DNA of 34,627 nucleotides from an uncultured Prevotellaceae bacterium. Lineage in GTDB: Bacteria > Bacteroidota > Bacteroidia > Bacteroidales > Muribaculaceae. The notes under the pieces are model-generated. The model saw nothing but the letters and a program-made list of their open reading frames with translations, was not told the DNA's origin and did no database searches. The DNA lies in contig ONKF01000031.1 in the NCBI GenBank assembly GCA_900318335.1, positions 1-34,627 on the forward strand. Reading direction: 5' to 3'. Position numbers and translations under genes: made by a program. This document shows, in pieces, positions 8,005 to 15,459 of the stretch (positions within the stretch are counted from its first letter, which is position 1; each line of letters begins with the position of its first letter).

Positions 8005-8061
8005 AATCAAGCAACTTTAACAACAATATAATCTATGATGGGTTGTCCATGTTGCTTGATT
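8005..8061 (-). promoter_or_regulatory. Inverted repeat between pgi and the CoA-transferase gene
   Basis: AATCAAGCAAC (8005-8015) and GTTGCTTGATT (8051-8061) are perfect 11-bp complements separated by 35 nt, within which ATGG-ACAAC-CCAT can form a small inner stem on the minus strand. It starts about 17 nt past the pgi stop. It could be a terminator-like end of pgi mRNA or a leader structure of the downstream gene; no T-run follows. Confidence 0.45.
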
Positions 8062-8077
8062 ATTAGGTATTGTTTGA

Positions 8078-9406
8078 TTATTTCTTGAGTCTTGCTTGGA
8101 TGGCAGCGCTCTGCTCCTCGTAGCCAGGCTTGTTGAGCAGGGCAAACATGTTGCGCTTGTAATCCTCGACACCAGGCTGGTCAAACGGGTTAACGCCCAG
8201 CATATAGCCGCTGATGCCGCACGCCTTCTCAAAGAAGTAGATGAGCTGGCCCAGGTAGCGCTCGTTGACCTTGGGCATGGTGATAATCAGGTTGGGCACG
8301 CCTCCGTCCATGTGGGCCAGACGGGTACCCAGCTCGGCCATCTTGTTGACGTAGTCCACGTTCTTGCCAGCGATATAGTTGAGGCCGTCCAGGTCCTTCT
8401 CGTCACCGGGAATGATCACCTCGTGATCCTGGTCACCCACGCTCAGCACGGTCTCAAACAGCGTGCGCTCGCCGTCCTGAATCATCTGTCCCATGCTGTG
8501 CAGGTCGGTCGTGAAGTCGACGCTGGCAGGGAAGATACCCTTGTGGCCCTTACCCTCGCTCTCGCCGTAGAGCTGCTTCCACCACTCGGCAATGAAGTGC
8601 AGGCGGGGAGTGAAGTTGGCCAGGATTTCGATTTTCTTGCCATTCTGGTACAGGGCATTGCGGGCGATGGCGTAATCGAGGACGATGTCGTCACCGTCCT
8701 TCTCCATCTCGACGGCTCCTGCCACGAGGGCACGGATGTCAAAGCCTGCGACTGCGATGGGCAGCAGGCCAACGGGCGTGAGCACCGAGAAACGGCCACC
8801 CACGTTGTCGGGGATGACATAGGTGGCATAACCCTCCTGGGTGGCGAGGCCACGCAGGGCGCCGCGGCGCGCGTCGGTCACGGCGATGATGTTGCGCTGG
8901 GCAAATTCCTTACCCTCCTGCTTCTCGAGCATGTCCTTGAACAGGCGGAAGGCGATGCCGGGCTCGGTCGTCGTGCCCGACTTGGAAATGACGATGATGC
9001 CGAACTTGTGTCCGCGCACCAGATCCATCATGTCATACAGATAGTCCTCACCGATGTTGCTGCCGGCAAACAGGACCTTGGGTCCATTGCTGCTCTTGTA
9101 GGCAGCAAAGTGGTCACTCAGGGCCTCGATAACGGCCTTGGCGCCCAGATAGCTGCCGCCGATGCCGATGGAGATGACATATTCGCACTCGCTGCGCAGT
9201 TGGGCTGCGCTCTTCTCGATGGCACTGAGCTGCTGCTCGTCGATACTGCTGGGCAGGTGGAGCCACCCCAGGAAATCATTGCCCTTACCACTTCCGCTCT
9301 CGAGCGTCAGCTTGGCTGCAAGGGCACTGGCACGCAAAGCCTGGGCCCGTTCGGCGGTCTTACCGTCGAGGGCATATTTGCTGATGACTTGAATTGAATT
9401 GTTCAT
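8078..9406 (-). CDS. pgi: Glucose-6-phosphate isomerase
   Basis: Interconverts glucose 6-phosphate and fructose 6-phosphate in glycolysis and gluconeogenesis; cytoplasmic. 442 residues, the shorter bacterial form. Seen: [20 protein letters not shown], the phosphate-binding [34 protein letters not shown] (PGI signature 1), and [19 protein letters not shown] (signature 2 region). Start 9406 ([13 protein letters not shown]) gives a normal N-terminus. No TAnnTTTG box is visible; the leader contains a heptamer array (9434-9468). The preceding gene on the minus strand, the GNAT-like gene, ends in a perfect hairpin, so pgi is probably its own transcription unit. Confidence 0.96.
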   Translation of the reverse strand: MNNSIQVISKYALDGKTAERAQALRASALAAKLTLESGSGKGNDFLGWLHLPSSIDEQQLSAIEKSAAQLRSECEYVISIGIGGSYLGAKAVIEALSDHFAAYKSSNGPKVLFAGSNIGEDYLYDMMDLVRGHKFGIIVISKSGTTTEPGIAFRLFKDMLEKQEGKEFAQRNIIAVTDARRGALRGLATQEGYATYVIPDNVGGRFSVLTPVGLLPIAVAGFDIRALVAGAVEMEKDGDDIVLDYAIARNALYQNGKKIEILANFTPRLHFIAEWWKQLYGESEGKGHKGIFPASVDFTTDLHSMGQMIQDGERTLFETVLSVGDQDHEVIIPGDEKDLDGLNYIAGKNVDYVNKMAELGTRLAHMDGGVPNLIITMPKVNERYLGQLIYFFEKACGISGYMLGVNPFDQPGVEDYKRNMFALLNKPGYEEQSAAIQARLKK

Positions 9407-9433
9407 AATATTTTTGGTTATCTTGTGAATTTT

Positions 9434-9468
9434 CTAATCTCTAAACCCTAAACTCTAAACTTTAAACT
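9434..9468. repeat. Heptanucleotide tandem repeat, five CTAAACT-type units
   Basis: Units CTAATCT, CTAAACC, CTAAACT, CTAAACT, TTAAACT lie between pgi and the GNAT-like gene, next to a perfect hairpin. Confidence 0.8.
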
Positions 9469-9493
9469 ATTTGATTTGCTCAGCAAATCAAAT
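9469..9493 (-). terminator. Perfect hairpin overlapping the stop codon of the GNAT-like gene
   Basis: ATTTGATTTGC (9469-9479), loop TCA, GCAAATCAAAT (9483-9493): 11 perfect pairs. The minus-strand TGA stop (9490-9488) lies inside the first arm. The transcript continues into the TTTAGAG-like heptamers rather than a pure T-run. Confidence 0.6.
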
Positions 9494-10618
9494 ATCTTTA
9501 GTGTAGGCGCGGCGGCGCTTGTGCTGGTCGTACTCAAAGTATTCCCATTGCTTCAAGACCTTGGAGTTGAGTTCCAGTTCATGGTTACTCTCGGCATGCG
9601 TGTAGCCATGTTTGTTGAACACGGGAATAAGGTCGTCGAAGATGAGTGAGTTCACGCCCTTGTTCTGATACTCGGGCTTGACGGCGATGAGCATGAGGTC
9701 CACCACATTGTTGTGCTTAAAGGCATCGAGCAGATATTTCCAGCCCATGGGGAACAGTCGTCCGCGCCCCTTGATCAGGGCCTTGGACATCGATGGGATG
9801 GTGATGCCAACTCCAATGAGTTCACGAGTGGACTTGTCGATGACCATCGAGAGGTCATCGAGCGGCAGGTAGGGCAGGTACATCTTGATGTAGTGCCTGA
9901 TCTGCTTATCGGAGAGTGGTGAGTATCCGAACAGTTCGTCGTAGGCTTCATTGATCAGTTTGAAGATGGCGTCACCATAATCCTCGACGAGTTTTTTGCG
10001 ATTGGTATATTTGACGGTTGTCAGGCCCAGACGCTCGCCCATGAGGGTTGCGACGCGGTGCATCTTCTCGGGAACCTCTTTGGGGATGGTAATCAGGAAC
10101 TCCAGCCAGTCCACATCCTTGACAAATCCCAGGCGCTCCATGTGCTTGGGATAATAGGGGTGGCTATAGACTGCTCCTGTGGTTCCAATACGGTCAAAAC
10201 CCTCGACGAGCATGCCCTCGGGATCCATGTCGGTGAAGCCTAAGGGGCCTGTCAGGTGCTCCATGCCTTTAGATTTGCCCCAACGGGTCACGGTGTCGAT
10301 GAGGGCGTCAACCACCTCAGCATCATCGATGAAGTCGAGATAACTGAAACGGGCTTCCTTTTTCTCTTGCCTGTCGTTGACCACGTGGTTGATGATGCCG
10401 GCGATGCGGCCCACAATCTTGCCATCGCGGTAGGCCAGGAAGTAGGCAGCCTCGCAGAAGTCAAATGCCGGGTTCTTGTCAGGGCGCAGGGTATTGATCT
10501 CATCGGTTACCAGTGGCGGCACATAGTACTTGCTGTCACGGTAGAGGGTGTCGATGGGAAAGTGCACAAACTTGAGCAGGTTGCGCTTGGTGGGTTGGAT
10601 TTCTCTGATTTCAACCAT
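9488..10618 (-). CDS. GNAT-like N-acetyltransferase-family protein
   Basis: 376 residues. The family is common in Bacteroidota and related to E. coli YghO-type proteins; substrate unknown. The N-terminal half has YFLAYRDGKIVGRIAGIIN and a GPLGFTDMDPEGMLVEGFDR segment. The C-terminal half has the acetyltransferase-like strand/helix DLMLIAVKPEYQNKGVNSLIFDDLI, where the acetyl-CoA pyrophosphate loop (Q/R-x-x-G-x-G/A) reads QNKGVN, so it is only partly canonical. The ATG at 10618 (MVEIREIQPTKRN) is the natural start. It lies downstream of the zinc-ribbon gene and the broken small ORF on the same strand and may be co-transcribed with them. Family assignment is good, biochemical activity is not established. 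Confidence 0.8.
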   Translation of the reverse strand: MVEIREIQPTKRNLLKFVHFPIDTLYRDSKYYVPPLVTDEINTLRPDKNPAFDFCEAAYFLAYRDGKIVGRIAGIINHVVNDRQEKKEARFSYLDFIDDAEVVDALIDTVTRWGKSKGMEHLTGPLGFTDMDPEGMLVEGFDRIGTTGAVYSHPYYPKHMERLGFVKDVDWLEFLITIPKEVPEKMHRVATLMGERLGLTTVKYTNRKKLVEDYGDAIFKLINEAYDELFGYSPLSDKQIRHYIKMYLPYLPLDDLSMVIDKSTRELIGVGITIPSMSKALIKGRGRLFPMGWKYLLDAFKHNNVVDLMLIAVKPEYQNKGVNSLIFDDLIPVFNKHGYTHAESNHELELNSKVLKQWEYFEYDQHKRRRAYTKDI

Positions 10619-10660
10619 ATTTCAGTTTTTTGTTGTTAAAAATCGTCCTACAGCCTAAAA

Positions 10661-10770
10661 TTATCCCGTGTAAACGACATTATTGAGCCACCACAGCAGG
10701 GCGAGCAGTCCCACGATGATGAGGTCCAACTTAAGAAAGAACCAGAAATAATAACGTTTATTGGGGGCAT
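10661..10770 (-). pseudogene. Small single-span membrane protein ORF, apparently off by one base
   Basis: On the minus strand, a frame without usable ATG encodes APNKRYYFWFFLKLD followed by LIIVGLLALLWWLNN and VVYTG, ending at TAA 10661-10663: a basic start, an aromatic-rich segment and a typical membrane span. The only nearby ATG (10770) is in another frame; one extra C in the run CCCCC (minus strand, 10767-10763) would give a 36-residue protein beginning MPPNKRYY. The ATG is 6 nt past the stop of the zinc-ribbon gene, as expected for a coupled gene. Possible explanations are a real frameshift, a sequencing error, a slippery homopolymer, or a displaced C-terminus of the zinc-ribbon protein. 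Protein-likeness is seen; the repair is inferred. Confidence 0.5.
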
Positions 10771-10776
10771 AATCGG

Positions 10777-12246
10777 TTAGTTGGATGTTTTGGCCTTGTC
10801 GTGTACCAGGTCATAGGTGATGGAACCGTTCGGGGTCTTGATGACCACGTTGTTATCGCCAGCGAGGCTGATGCCTGACGCCGAACCGTTCTTGCCGGCA
10901 TAGATGGTAAAGTACTTGCGGGTGCTCTTGTTGAAGCCGACTACTGAGCCCTTGGTATCCAGGAAGACAAGGTAACGGTCGTTCTCGAGCTTCTCCTTGA
11001 TTTCCTTCATGTTGATAATGGGCTTATCATACTGGGTGGGCTTCATCTTCACTTCCTCGCCCTCCTTGAGCTTGTCCATGTTCTCGGCATTGTCGTGGTC
11101 CCACTTGGCATCGGCGTTTTCTTCGCCCTCAAGAGCCTTGGCCTCTTCTTCCTGGGCCTTGGCCTCTTCTTCGGCATCAATCTCTTCCTGGGTTGCTACG
11201 CGGATGGCGCCGATGTTGGAGGCCTCCTGTTGCAGGAAGCGGCGTTCGCTGCCGCTGGTGCTCTCGAGCGGTCCACGGCTATAGACATACTGGCGACCGT
11301 CGGTGCGGGAACGTATCTGTCCGTCATAGGTGAGGGTCGTCAGCTTCTTGCTGTCGATGTCATACAGGCACAGCGTCACGCGGCCGTTGTTGCCCTCGCC
11401 TGCGCCCTTCAAGTGGTTGAGGAAAGCAAAATAGAGGTACTGCTTGCCATCGATGTTGACTGCGCGGGGCACATTCATCGCGTCGGCGATGAGCGAACTG
11501 TTGTCCATGATGATGCTGCGGCCGTCGAAGTACTTGGTCTGGCCAAGTTCGGTCTTCCACTGGGCTCCGTCACGTGTCAAGTTATAGACCTTGATGAAGG
11601 GGCGGTCGGTGTCGTCCTTGTAGGTGACGCCCACGATGCGTTCAGGCGTGTCGGGGTCGGTGCCTGAAAATTTCACGGCACAGCCGGTATAGGCCTTGTC
11701 GTCGGTCATGTTGTTGCGGCTCAGCTCGGCGCTCAGGATCTGGACAGCGTCCTGACTGCTGTCGGCTATAATGGCGGCACTGTCGGCACGCTCGGCCAGA
11801 CGGTCATTCTCCTGGCTGTTGCAATGGCGCAACAGACTCAACAGGCCGATAAGCACTGCAGCGACAATGATGCCGATGATGAGGTTGCGGTCATAGTGCG
11901 AACGACGGCTTTCACCGTTGTCGTTGTCATCATCGTCGCCATCGGGTTCTACGGGGGTGGGCTGCTGCCAGGCGTTGGCTTGGCGCTGGGCCTGGCGGGC
12001 TGCAGCTGCACGTTGCTCGTTATAGGTTGTCGGGCGGGCTGTGCCCTGGATACCGGCCGTAGTCTCGCGCGAGGCCACATTCACCGCATTGTCAACGGCC
12101 TTGCCGCAATGGGGGCAAAACACCGATGTTGAAGGCATTGGTTGGTGGCAATAGCTGCAAGTGACTTCATTACTCATGCGGTAACCGCAATGGTTGCAAA
12201 AGGCTGAATCATTGGGCACCTCGTGTCCGCAATGTTGACATCTCAT
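10777..12246 (-). CDS. Double-zinc-ribbon membrane-anchored protein, unknown function
   Basis: 489 residues. Two zinc ribbons sit at the N-terminus: C3, C6, C17, C20 and C30, C33, C44, C47. A Gln/Ala-rich and Asp-rich linker follows, then one membrane span at about 121-139 and an extracytoplasmic part of about 350 residues. That part contains a Glu/Ala/Lys-rich, probably helical stretch (EEIDAEEEAKAQEEEAKAL) and ends with FTIYAGKNGSASGISLAG. No enzyme family is recognised. Zinc ribbons inside and a large domain outside suggest an envelope sensor or scaffold; this is inference. A promoter box and a palindrome lie upstream (12302-12330). The start at 12246 puts the first CxxC at residue 3, as is usual for such proteins. 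Confidence 0.82.
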   Translation of the reverse strand: MRCQHCGHEVPNDSAFCNHCGYRMSNEVTCSYCHQPMPSTSVFCPHCGKAVDNAVNVASRETTAGIQGTARPTTYNEQRAAAARQAQRQANAWQQPTPVEPDGDDDDNDNGESRRSHYDRNLIIGIIVAAVLIGLLSLLRHCNSQENDRLAERADSAAIIADSSQDAVQILSAELSRNNMTDDKAYTGCAVKFSGTDPDTPERIVGVTYKDDTDRPFIKVYNLTRDGAQWKTELGQTKYFDGRSIIMDNSSLIADAMNVPRAVNIDGKQYLYFAFLNHLKGAGEGNNGRVTLCLYDIDSKKLTTLTYDGQIRSRTDGRQYVYSRGPLESTSGSERRFLQQEASNIGAIRVATQEEIDAEEEAKAQEEEAKALEGEENADAKWDHDNAENMDKLKEGEEVKMKPTQYDKPIINMKEIKEKLENDRYLVFLDTKGSVVGFNKSTRKYFTIYAGKNGSASGISLAGDNNVVIKTPNGSITYDLVHDKAKTSN

Positions 12247-12301
12247 AATAATTCAGTTAGTTTTTTTAGCGTTTTATAAAACGAAGTTGATTTTCAAACT
12301 G

Positions 12302-12330
12302 CAAAGGTATTCAATAATCTTTGATTATTG
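12302..12330 (-). promoter_or_regulatory. Promoter with embedded palindrome for the zinc-ribbon gene
   Basis: The -7 box TACCTTTG is at 12309-12302 on the minus strand. Directly upstream is a perfect palindrome CAATAATC-TTT-GATTATTG (12312-12330), in the spacer between -7 and -33 where a repressor could act. No TTTG -33 element was found. Confidence 0.55.
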
Positions 12331-12376
12331 TCGATTTGCCCATAAAAAATGTTCACCTCGTCTTGCTTGGGCCTTT

Positions 12377-13288
12377 TCATTGAGCCAGGGCAGCGGCAGT
12401 ACGGGCGGCCAGACGGGCGTTGTTGAGTACAAGCTGGATGTTGCTGGCCAGGCTGTCACCACCGGTGAGGTCCTTGACCTTGGCGAGCAGGAAGGGTGTG
12501 GTCTCCTTGCCACGGATACCCAGACGATTGGCCTCGGCAATCGCTTGGTCGATAGCCTTGTTGATGACGTCGGCAGGCATGGAATATTCCTCAGGGATGG
12601 GGTTGGTGACAAGCATACCGCCCTGCAGACCCATCTCGAGTTTGGCCTTGAAGGCTGCGGCGAGATCCTCGGGACTGTCGATGCGGTAATCCACCTTGAA
12701 GCCGCTGTGGCGTGTGTAGAACGCAGGCAATTCTTCGGTGCCGTAACCGATGACGGGCACGCCCTTGGTCTCCAGATACTCGAGAGTGAGGCCTAAATCG
12801 AGGATAGACTTGGCGCCGGCACAGATGACCATTACGGGTGTCATGGCGAGTTCCTCGAGGTCGGCGCTGATGTCCATGGTGGTTTCGGCGCCACGGTGCA
12901 CACCGCCTATGCCGCCGGTGGCAAACACCTTGATGCCTGCCATAGCGGCTATGATCATCGTTGTGGTCACTGTGGTGGCTCCATCCTCACCGCGGGCGAT
13001 GAGCACGGGCAGGTCGCGGCGCGAAGCCTTGGTCACGGCTTGGCCTTTCTTGCCCAGGTATTCGATTTCATCGGGGGTACAGCCCGCTTTCAGTTTGCCG
13101 CCGATGATGGCGATGGTGGCGGGCACGGCGCCGTTGTCACGGATTGTTTGCTCGACTTTCAGTGCCGTTTCCACATTCTGGGGATAAGGCATGCCGTGTG
13201 AGATGATGGTCGATTCGAGGGCGACCACTGGACGGCCCTCGGCAAGTGCCTGCTGCACTTCGGGTGAAATGGATAAGTATTTGTTCAT
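12377..13288 (-). CDS. psuG: Pseudouridine-5'-phosphate glycosidase
   Basis: Splits pseudouridine 5'-phosphate into uracil and ribose 5-phosphate; cytoplasmic. 303 residues, the usual length. Seen: VALESTIISHGMPYP with the conserved Glu (E25), KASRRD, the Thr-rich GATTVTTTM loop, GGIGGVHRGAE with the metal-site Asp just after (D139), and CAGAKSILDLGLTLE with the Schiff-base Lys (K160). It follows psuK by 21 nt. Together they form the known two-step pseudouridine degradation route. No psuT-type nucleoside transporter is in the window. Uracil released here can be used by Upp (17324-17980). Confidence 0.96.
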   Translation of the reverse strand: MNKYLSISPEVQQALAEGRPVVALESTIISHGMPYPQNVETALKVEQTIRDNGAVPATIAIIGGKLKAGCTPDEIEYLGKKGQAVTKASRRDLPVLIARGEDGATTVTTTMIIAAMAGIKVFATGGIGGVHRGAETTMDISADLEELAMTPVMVICAGAKSILDLGLTLEYLETKGVPVIGYGTEELPAFYTRHSGFKVDYRIDSPEDLAAAFKAKLEMGLQGGMLVTNPIPEEYSMPADVINKAIDQAIAEANRLGIRGKETTPFLLAKVKDLTGGDSLASNIQLVLNNARLAARTAAALAQ

Positions 13289-13309
13289 TTTATTTTAGTT
13301 TTTAGTTAT

Positions 13310-14224
13310 TTAACTCAGATACTGACTGATGTCAGGATTGACACTCTGGGTGGAGAGCAGGGTGGCATGGGCGGCATTGAGACCCGTGCGTACACCATCG
13401 GAGAAGGACATCTGGCTTATGGTGGCATGCACGATGCCCGCCATGAATGCATCGCCCGCCCCAGTGGTGTTGATAACCCTTGTTGGTATGGCTTTGAAGT
13501 GCTCGTGGCGGCCGCCCTTGCTGCAGTGAACGCCCTCGCTACCCAGGGTGATATACACCTCCTCGACGCCCATCGCATTCAGGTGGGTGGCAGCCTCGAT
13601 AGCTGTATCGCAATGGGTGACCGCCTGGGCTTCCTTGAGGTTGAGTTTCAAGGCATGGAGCCGCTTGAGGCTGCTCCGTTGCAGGGCAGTTGTGATGCGG
13701 GGTGCCTTGGCGGTACTGACGGCATCGACAAACAGCGGTGCCTCGGTGCAATGGTCAATAAGGTAGAGCAACGAATCCATCGGGATGTTGGTGTCGGCGA
13801 CCACGGCAGTCGAGGCATTGATTACCTGAATGCGGGATTCCAGAAATTCGGGTGTGATATGAGAGACAATGTCGGTGTCGGCCACAGCGGCAATCATGTC
13901 GCCAGTCTGGTCATTGACACACAGGTACAGACCATTACGCTGACCTTCAAGCCTATCGCTCAGGGCCAAATCCAGCCCGATGGCTTGGCATTCCCGCCAG
14001 CACATCTCGCCGAAGGTCTCTCCGCCGAATAGGCTCACAAACCTAATCTCATGCCCCATCAACCGCAGGTTATGGGCGATGTTGCGTGCCACGCCTCCGC
14101 ACCCCAGGGCCACTTGCCCAGGTACCGAGTCGGCAGGGACAAACGGCGCCGTCAAGGCTGCCGTAATATCCATGTTCACGCCACCGATCACAGTCACATA
14201 TCCGTTCATTGCCATTCCTTGCAT
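13310..14224 (-). CDS. psuK: PfkB-family kinase, probably pseudouridine kinase
   Basis: Phosphorylates pseudouridine to pseudouridine 5'-phosphate using ATP. Ribokinase/PfkB fold: VTVIGGVNMDITA near the N-terminus, the GCGGVARNIAHNL motif (PfkB signature 1 region), and NTTGAGDAFMAGIV (signature 2, with catalytic Asp). About 304 residues from ATG 14224. The frame is open back to 14287, but that part overlaps the end of the esterase gene; ATG 14224 starts 11 nt after that stop, and ATGs at 14215 and 14209 are also possible. Adjacent psuG supports pseudouridine as substrate; the kinase fold alone would not. Confidence 0.9.
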   Translation of the reverse strand: MQGMAMNGYVTVIGGVNMDITAALTAPFVPADSVPGQVALGCGGVARNIAHNLRLMGHEIRFVSLFGGETFGEMCWRECQAIGLDLALSDRLEGQRNGLYLCVNDQTGDMIAAVADTDIVSHITPEFLESRIQVINASTAVVADTNIPMDSLLYLIDHCTEAPLFVDAVSTAKAPRITTALQRSSLKRLHALKLNLKEAQAVTHCDTAIEAATHLNAMGVEEVYITLGSEGVHCSKGGRHEHFKAIPTRVINTTGAGDAFMAGIVHATISQMSFSDGVRTGLNAAHATLLSTQSVNPDISQYLS

Positions 14225-14235
14225 ATAAACGTGGT

Positions 14236-15168
14236 TTATTTTCTTAACAGGAATTGAAGTGGCTGATTCAAGCGCTTGCTCCAGCATGTCTCGTTGTGGC
14301 CTTCGCCCTCAAAAACCAGGCTCACGTAATGCTGCTCGTCCCAGCCCTTGGTGCGGATGGCATCATCTAAGCGCACTTGATAAGGGCCGTATTCGGCATC
14401 AAAGTCCTTGGTACCGCGGTCCATATAAATGAGGCTGCTGTTGGCTACTGGCAGGTGCTGGTCCACGTAGTAGAGAAAAGCTGAAGGCAGTGCCTCACCG
14501 TCAACGCCCAGGTGTGCCATCGACAGGTGGGTTGAAAGACAGGCCGCTCCGCCAAAAACCTGTGGATATTCACACAAAGCATAGAGCGAAATCAGCCCGC
14601 CCATACTCGACCCCATGATGAAGGTGTGCTCGCGCGAGGTCAGCGGCTTGTAACGGTCGTCGATGAAGGGTTTTAACTCGTGGATGATGAATTGCAGATA
14701 AGCGTCTCCCCGGAGTTTTGACACATCGGCTCTCATTGGCTCGATCTGTGCGATATATTCCCACGATTTATCGGGAGAATACTCGTTAAGGCGGTCCCGG
14801 GTGTTCCAGATGGCTACCACGATGCAAGGGCGGATGGAACCCGCTTTAATCAGGCTGTCCATGACCTCATCGACACGCCATTCCTGGTGATTCCACGTTA
14901 CGGTGGCATCAAACAGCATTTGTCCGTCATGCATATACAGGACATCACATGAATCGCCCATGTGGTACCCCTCGGGCAACCACACGGCGACATCCCGTTT
15001 CTGGATAAACTGTGACTTGAACTCCGGGAACATTTCCAGCGTCCCATGGCTCACAGTGGGAATGCGGTCCCTGGACGGCCACATGAAACAAACGATAACT
15101 CCCACAAACAGAAGCATCAACAAGTCAATTATCCAAACAAAATTCCTTGATTTTCTTTTCTTCTCCAA
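14236..15168 (-). CDS. Membrane-anchored alpha/beta hydrolase, esterase D/Fes-like
   Basis: 310 residues. The N-terminus has a basic stretch and one hydrophobic segment (about 10-29), so the enzyme is probably anchored facing the periplasm. Putative-esterase family features: YMHDGQMLFD, the nucleophile elbow GSSMGG (Ser 188), an acid region DRGTKDFDAEYG and a late His in GEGHNETCW. The family includes enterochelin esterases, feruloyl/xylan esterases and S-formylglutathione hydrolases. It is the first gene of the esterase-psuK-psuG series with its own promoter at 15192-15199. Its link to pseudouridine use is unclear; a Fur-box-like sequence in the divergent region (15325-15343) would suit an iron-related role. 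Substrate unknown. Confidence 0.82.
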   Translation of the reverse strand: MEKKRKSRNFVWIIDLLMLLFVGVIVCFMWPSRDRIPTVSHGTLEMFPEFKSQFIQKRDVAVWLPEGYHMGDSCDVLYMHDGQMLFDATVTWNHQEWRVDEVMDSLIKAGSIRPCIVVAIWNTRDRLNEYSPDKSWEYIAQIEPMRADVSKLRGDAYLQFIIHELKPFIDDRYKPLTSREHTFIMGSSMGGLISLYALCEYPQVFGGAACLSTHLSMAHLGVDGEALPSAFLYYVDQHLPVANSSLIYMDRGTKDFDAEYGPYQVRLDDAIRTKGWDEQHYVSLVFEGEGHNETCWSKRLNQPLQFLLRK

Positions 15169-15191
15169 AACCTTATCATTTTTCTTATCGG

Positions 15192-15199
15192 CAAAGATA
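15192..15199 (-). promoter_or_regulatory. Bacteroidota -7 box for the esterase-psuK-psuG operon
   Basis: TATCTTTG on the minus strand, with TTTA about 17 nt upstream as a weak -33. The ATG at 15168 follows after 23 nt. Confidence 0.6.
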
Positions 15200-15324
15200 A
15201 AAAGTTTTCTTCAATAAACCTATTTTATTTTCACAGCGAGCATGATTATTGACAGCGGATGACCAATCTGGCCGGTGAGGTGCCGTTCACCTTTTCTATT
15301 GTTAACACCTGTACGAGCCTCAAA

Positions 15325-15343
15325 ATAGATGATTATCATTGTC
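15325..15343. promoter_or_regulatory. Fur-box-like palindrome between divergent genes
   Basis: The 19-mer matches the classical Fur box in 14 of 19 positions by my count, and the core ATGAT-T-ATCAT (15329-15339) is a perfect palindrome identical to the reverse complement of the consensus core. It lies about 50 nt upstream of the SDR -33 box and about 125 nt from the esterase promoter. The rest of 15200-15391 shows no gene. Function not demonstrated. Confidence 0.3.
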
Positions 15344-15391
15344 AAGATGGGCCAAGTCGCCGACATAAAATATAAAAATCGCGCTTTTCGT

Positions 15392-15422
15392 TTTGTCCTG
15401 TGCTCGACTTACATTATCTTTG
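15392..15422 (+). promoter_or_regulatory. Full Bacteroidota promoter for the SDR gene
   Basis: TTTG at 15392-15395, 19-nt spacer, TATCTTTG at 15415-15422: an exact match to the phylum's -33/-7 pattern. The leader to ATG 15460 is about 30 nt. Confidence 0.8.
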
Positions 15423-15459
15423 CAAGTTGGAAAGAAATGAACCCAAAAACTAAAACGAT

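Noticed and set aside
8096-9397. 433-codon plus-strand frame opposite pgi
   Set aside because: Antisense shadow; pgi motifs are all on the other strand.
9434-9468. Telomere-like TTTAGGG resemblance of the heptamer array
   Set aside because: Only one unit matches exactly on the minus strand and the setting is a bacterial intergenic gap; treated as a slippage repeat.
10777-10800. Programmed -1 frameshift joining the zinc-ribbon protein to the small membrane peptide
   Set aside because: No canonical slippery heptamer is present before the stop; a one-base indel in the C-run explains the data more simply.
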